NCBI GenBank assembly: GCA_947496705.1
Contig: CANMDW010000002.1
Span: 248,001 to 312,000, forward strand
Origin: an uncultured Aquimarina sp.
Lineage (GTDB): Bacteria > Bacteroidota > Bacteroidia > Flavobacteriales > Flavobacteriaceae
Reading direction: 5' to 3'
Length of the DNA stretch: 64,000 nt
Shown in pieces: positions 61,014-64,000 of this stretch. The notes below the pieces were generated by a model. That model was not told the DNA's origin, searched no databases, and saw nothing but the letters and a program-made list of their open reading frames with translations. Made by a program: the position numbers and the translations under genes. The first letter of the stretch is position 1. Every line of letters starts with the position of its first letter.

Positions 61014-63683
61014 ATGGATTTGGAAAACGAAAACGAAGAATTACATCACGGCTCAACTCCCGAAGATCATGAGCCACAGGAGGTAATTACTAAGGTCACA
61101 GGAATGTATAAGGACTGGTTCCTGGATTATGCATCTTATGTAATCCTGGAACGTGCTGTGCCTGCAATAGAAGATGGTTTAAAACCCGTGCAGCGCCGTA
61201 TTTTGCACTCTATGAAAGATCTGGATGATGGCCGGTACAATAAAGTGGCCAATATTGTTGGGCATACCATGCAGTATCACCCACATGGAGATGCCAGTAT
61301 TTCTGACGCTATGGTGCAGGTTGGACAAAAAGAATTGCTAATCGATATGCAAGGAAACTGGGGAAATATCCTTACCGGGGATAGAGCGGCAGCATCGAGA
61401 TATATCGAAGCACGTTTATCTAAGTTTGCCCTGGATGTAGTATACAACCCCAAAGTTACCGAATGGCAACTATCCTATGACGGGCGTAAAAAAGAACCTA
61501 TTAATCTCCCGGTCAAATTTCCTTTGTTACTGGCACAGGGAGCCGAAGGGATTGCTGTTGGATTAAGCACCAAGATCCTACCACATAACTTCATTGAGTT
61601 GATCGATGCTTCTATTAAACATTTACAGGGGAAACGGTTTACTATTTTACCAGATTTTCCTACCTCTGGTATTGCCGACTTTACCAATTACAATGATGGT
61701 AACCGGGGAGGAAAAGCAAGAGTGCGGGCAAAAATATCTCAATATGATAAAAATACACTGGTTATTAATGAGATACCTTTTTCTACTACAACTACAACTT
61801 TAATTGAGTCTATCCTTAAAGCAAACGAAAAAGGAAAGATAAAAATCAAAAAGATAGAGGATAATACAGCAGCAGTGGTGGAGATATTGATACACCTTCC
61901 TGCTGGTATTTCTCCCGACAAAACGATTGATGCATTATACGCTTTTACCAATTGTGAAGTATCTATTTCCCCTTTGGGATGTGTGATCGAAGATAATAAA
62001 CCCAATTTTACCGGTGTTTCAGAAATGCTGCGTCGTTCTACAGATAACACCGTAGAATTATTAAAGCGTGAGCTCGAGATCCAGTTAGATGAATTGCAGG
62101 AACAATGGCATTTTGCTTCGCTGGAAAGGATTTTTATTGAAAATCGTATCTATCGCGAAATTGAAGAAGAAGAAACCTGGGAAGGAGTAATAAGAGCCAT
62201 TGATGAAGGCCTGAAGCCGTATATCAAGCACCTGAAACGTGCAGTAACCGAAGAAGATATTGTGCGGTTAACCGAAATTCGCATTAAGAGAATTTCTAAA
62301 TTTGATATTGATAAAGCACAACAAAAAATTGAAGCTCTCGAAGCTGATATAACACAGGTGAAGCATAATCTTGCAAATCTTATAACATTTGCCATAGATT
62401 ATTTTAAAAGGCTAAAAACTACATACGGAAAAGGAAAAGAACGAAAAACCGAAATTAGGATTTTTGATGATATTGAAGCTACCAAAGTAGTAATTCGCAA
62501 TACAAAGCTATATGTAAATCGGGCAGACGGATTTGTGGGAACATCCCTGCGAAAGGATGAGTATGTTACAGATTGTTCTGATATTGATGATGTCATCTGT
62601 TTTACTGCTGAAGGGAAATTGTTTATCACAAAGGTAGATGCAAAAACCTTTATAGGTAAAGATATTATTCATGTAGCTGTCTTTAAGAAAAGAGATAAGC
62701 GCACTATCTATAATATGATATATCAGGATGGTAAAGGTGGCGCATCCTATGTGAAACGCTTTGCAGTAACCGGAGTAACCAGAGACAAAGAATATGACCT
62801 TACCCAAGGTAAAAAGTCATCCAAAGTCACTTATTTTTCGGCCAATCCTAATGGTGAGGCAGAAGTGGTAACCATCTTTTTGAGACAGGCAGGAAGTATT
62901 AAGAAGCTAAAATTTGACCTTGATTTTTCTGATTTATTGATCAAAGGCAGAGGAGTAAAAGGAAATATTGTTACCAAATACAATATCAAAAGAGTAGAAA
63001 TGAAGGAGCAAGGTGTTTCTACCTTAAAACCTCGTAAGATATGGTTTGATGATTCGGTGCAACGTCTCAATGTAGATGGTAGAGGAGAGTTGCTGGGCGA
63101 ATTCAAAGGAGAAGATCGTTTACTGGTGATTACCCAAAAAGGGATTGTTAAAACAATTATACCTGAAATTACAGCCCATTTTGGTTCAGATATGGTGGTG
63201 TTGGAGAAGTGGAAACCCAAAAAACCGATTTCAGCAATATATTGGGATGGAGAAAAAGAACGATACTATGTAAAACGCTTTTTTATAGAGAACCCAGAGC
63301 GAGAAGAACTATTTGTTACAGAGCATCCAAAATCCTTTTTAGAAGTAGTTTCTACAGACTACCTGCCTGTTGCAGAAATAGTATTTTCTAAACTTCGTGG
63401 AAAAGATCAGCGACCCAATGAGGTGGTAAATCTGGAAGAATTTATCTCGATCAAAGGTGCTAAAGCATTAGGAAATCAATTGACCACCCATAAAGTGAGA
63501 CAAATCAATTTGATAGATCCATTGCCGTATGACGAACCAGAAGATATCCCTCCCGAAGAAATTGAAGTAGTTGAAGAGGAAAATGTCCCTTCAGATTCAG
63601 CAGATAATTCACAGCAAACAACCTCAGAATCTCCTAACGATGATAAGAACACCGGGGATGGTGAACAGGCTAGTTTGTTTTAG
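61014..63683 (+). CDS. parC: DNA topoisomerase IV subunit A
   Basis: This 889-residue protein is the breakage-reunion subunit: the winged-helix domain carries the active-site Tyr130 in RAAASRYIEARLSKF, preceded by HPHGDASISDAMVQV, then the tower, a coiled coil, and a C-terminal beta-pinwheel (residues about 520-830). The gyrase-typical QRRGGKG box is not seen, which fits ParC. The last 60 residues are acidic and low complexity (PPEEIEVVEEEN and then NDDKNTGDGE), a tail common in Bacteroidetes. It follows parE and ends near an inverted repeat. Confidence 0.93.
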   Translation: MDLENENEELHHGSTPEDHEPQEVITKVTGMYKDWFLDYASYVILERAVPAIEDGLKPVQRRILHSMKDLDDGRYNKVANIVGHTMQYHPHGDASISDAMVQVGQKELLIDMQGNWGNILTGDRAAASRYIEARLSKFALDVVYNPKVTEWQLSYDGRKKEPINLPVKFPLLLAQGAEGIAVGLSTKILPHNFIELIDASIKHLQGKRFTILPDFPTSGIADFTNYNDGNRGGKARVRAKISQYDKNTLVINEIPFSTTTTTLIESILKANEKGKIKIKKIEDNTAAVVEILIHLPAGISPDKTIDALYAFTNCEVSISPLGCVIEDNKPNFTGVSEMLRRSTDNTVELLKRELEIQLDELQEQWHFASLERIFIENRIYREIEEEETWEGVIRAIDEGLKPYIKHLKRAVTEEDIVRLTEIRIKRISKFDIDKAQQKIEALEADITQVKHNLANLITFAIDYFKRLKTTYGKGKERKTEIRIFDDIEATKVVIRNTKLYVNRADGFVGTSLRKDEYVTDCSDIDDVICFTAEGKLFITKVDAKTFIGKDIIHVAVFKKRDKRTIYNMIYQDGKGGASYVKRFAVTGVTRDKEYDLTQGKKSSKVTYFSANPNGEAEVVTIFLRQAGSIKKLKFDLDFSDLLIKGRGVKGNIVTKYNIKRVEMKEQGVSTLKPRKIWFDDSVQRLNVDGRGELLGEFKGEDRLLVITQKGIVKTIIPEITAHFGSDMVVLEKWKPKKPISAIYWDGEKERYYVKRFFIENPEREELFVTEHPKSFLEVVSTDYLPVAEIVFSKLRGKDQRPNEVVNLEEFISIKGAKALGNQLTTHKVRQINLIDPLPYDEPEDIPPEEIEVVEEENVPSDSADNSQQTTSESPNDDKNTGDGEQASLF

Positions 63684-63695
63684 ATGACAGCTCAG

Positions 63696-63741
63696 AATTT
63701 CAACATTCATGACCTAAAATCGGGCGTCATGGGTTGAAATT
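63696..63741 (+). terminator. Inverted repeat after parC, possible terminator
   Basis: AATTTCAAC and CATGAC on the left pair with GTCATG and GTTGAAATT on the right, 12 bases after the parC stop, with a loop of about 12 bases. No long T run follows, so termination is likely but not certain. Confidence 0.5.
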
Positions 63742-63881
63742 TTCGTAAGAATGGCTCATTAAGAAGGTTAAAAAGACTCATAGTTTTACTCAAAGCGCCT
63801 AAATTTAAACCTCATAGGCTCAAATAGTAGACTTGGCATGTCCAAAAAAGGATTTGGCGGGTCTAGAAGAATATATGCTGA

Positions 63882-64000
63882 TTAATTAGATTTCTTTACA
63901 AATTTTGTAAGGATTACTATATGCTGACCGCTTACACGGCCTTCTATGTGTTCGGGATTATCATGCACCAATGAGATATTACGTACTGCAGTACCTCGTT
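63882..64000 (-). CDS. C-terminal end of an unidentified protein (partial)
   Basis: The minus strand is open from the right edge to TAA at 63882-63884. The 38 visible residues include RGTAVRNISLVHDNPEHIEG and GQHIVILTKFVKK and look like the end of a soluble protein. I do not recognise the family from this tail. The rest of the gene is outside the window, on the far side of the parC terminator. Confidence 0.55.
   Translation of the reverse strand, partial: RGTAVRNISLVHDNPEHIEGRVSGQHIVILTKFVKKSN

Noticed and set aside
1..64000. tRNA, rRNA and CRISPR arrays
   Set aside because: I looked in all intergenic gaps for cloverleaf-like sequence, rRNA words and regularly spaced repeats with unique spacers and saw none. 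The only regular repeats are the 21-bp tandem units and the three ACTTCAAA sites.

Overview
The window looks like chromosomal DNA of a marine flavobacterium (Bacteroidetes, Flavobacteriia; the overall flavour resembles Aquimarina and relatives, which is an inference from gene content). The reasons are the low GC content, type IX secretion C-terminal sorting domains, a CarboxypepD_reg-like TonB receptor, LytS/LytTR pairs, DUF2807/DUF4097-type proteins beside an ECF sigma factor, TAnnTTTG-type -7 elements with weak ribosome binding sites, and small peptides with double-glycine-type leaders. I found no rRNA, tRNA, CRISPR array, prophage or transposase gene. Most of the window is core or shell genome.

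Layout. 0-9 kb: the tail of a probable capsule tyrosine kinase facing its PHP phosphatase; an ECF sigma factor, a membrane anti-sigma-like protein and two secreted repeat proteins in one operon; Lon, MreB and cytidylate kinase. 9-14.5 kb: a LysM/BON protein, the truA-MOSC-flavin monooxygenase operon, a 212-bp nested palindrome, a secreted cysteine-containing protein, and a tandem pair of six-cysteine leader peptides. 14.5-25.7 kb: RecQ, two small genes bracketed by a direct repeat, a methyltransferase, RlmF with a DUF885 hydrolase, a CPBP protease in a cassette-like setting, a SnoaL-like protein, and the serine O-acetyltransferase-cysteine synthase pair. 25.7-32.1 kb: CBS protein, DUF2461, GAPDH, then a LytS/LytTR two-component pair divergent from a secreted beta-propeller and a third six-cysteine peptide. 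32-41 kb: TetR-SDR pair with two matching palindromic operators, NlpC/P60 with two GNATs, thiolase, 7TM-HD phosphohydrolase, DUF3817 and an MscS-type channel. 41-50 kb: TonB receptor, a 56-residue peptide gene with the same leader but a different core, YchF, a DMT transporter, a 1.2-kb repeat-rich region with a 165-bp MITE, and a hybrid histidine kinase without its usual TPR sensor. 50-64 kb: M61 peptidase, Dabb protein, Gfo/Idh/MocA oxidoreductase, two tandem PPK2 kinases, a fibre-like protein with a T9SS partner, an unknown gene, ParE and ParC, and the tail of an unknown gene.

The most interesting signal is the set of four small genes (13723, 14236, 31893 and, on the minus strand, 44422) sharing a leader of the type ML(K/Y)xILxxxGVQxL(K)xxE with a GG/GS-like end. 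Three have a six-cysteine core with the spacing C-x6-CC-x8/9-C-x4-C-x4/8-C and an aromatic C-terminus. Two of them share a duplicated leader region with a 5' hairpin; the third sits behind a secreted propeller gene whose upstream region carries three copies of ACTTCAAA at exactly 21-bp intervals, opposite a LytTR regulator. No maturation enzyme or peptidase-containing transporter for these peptides is inside the window.
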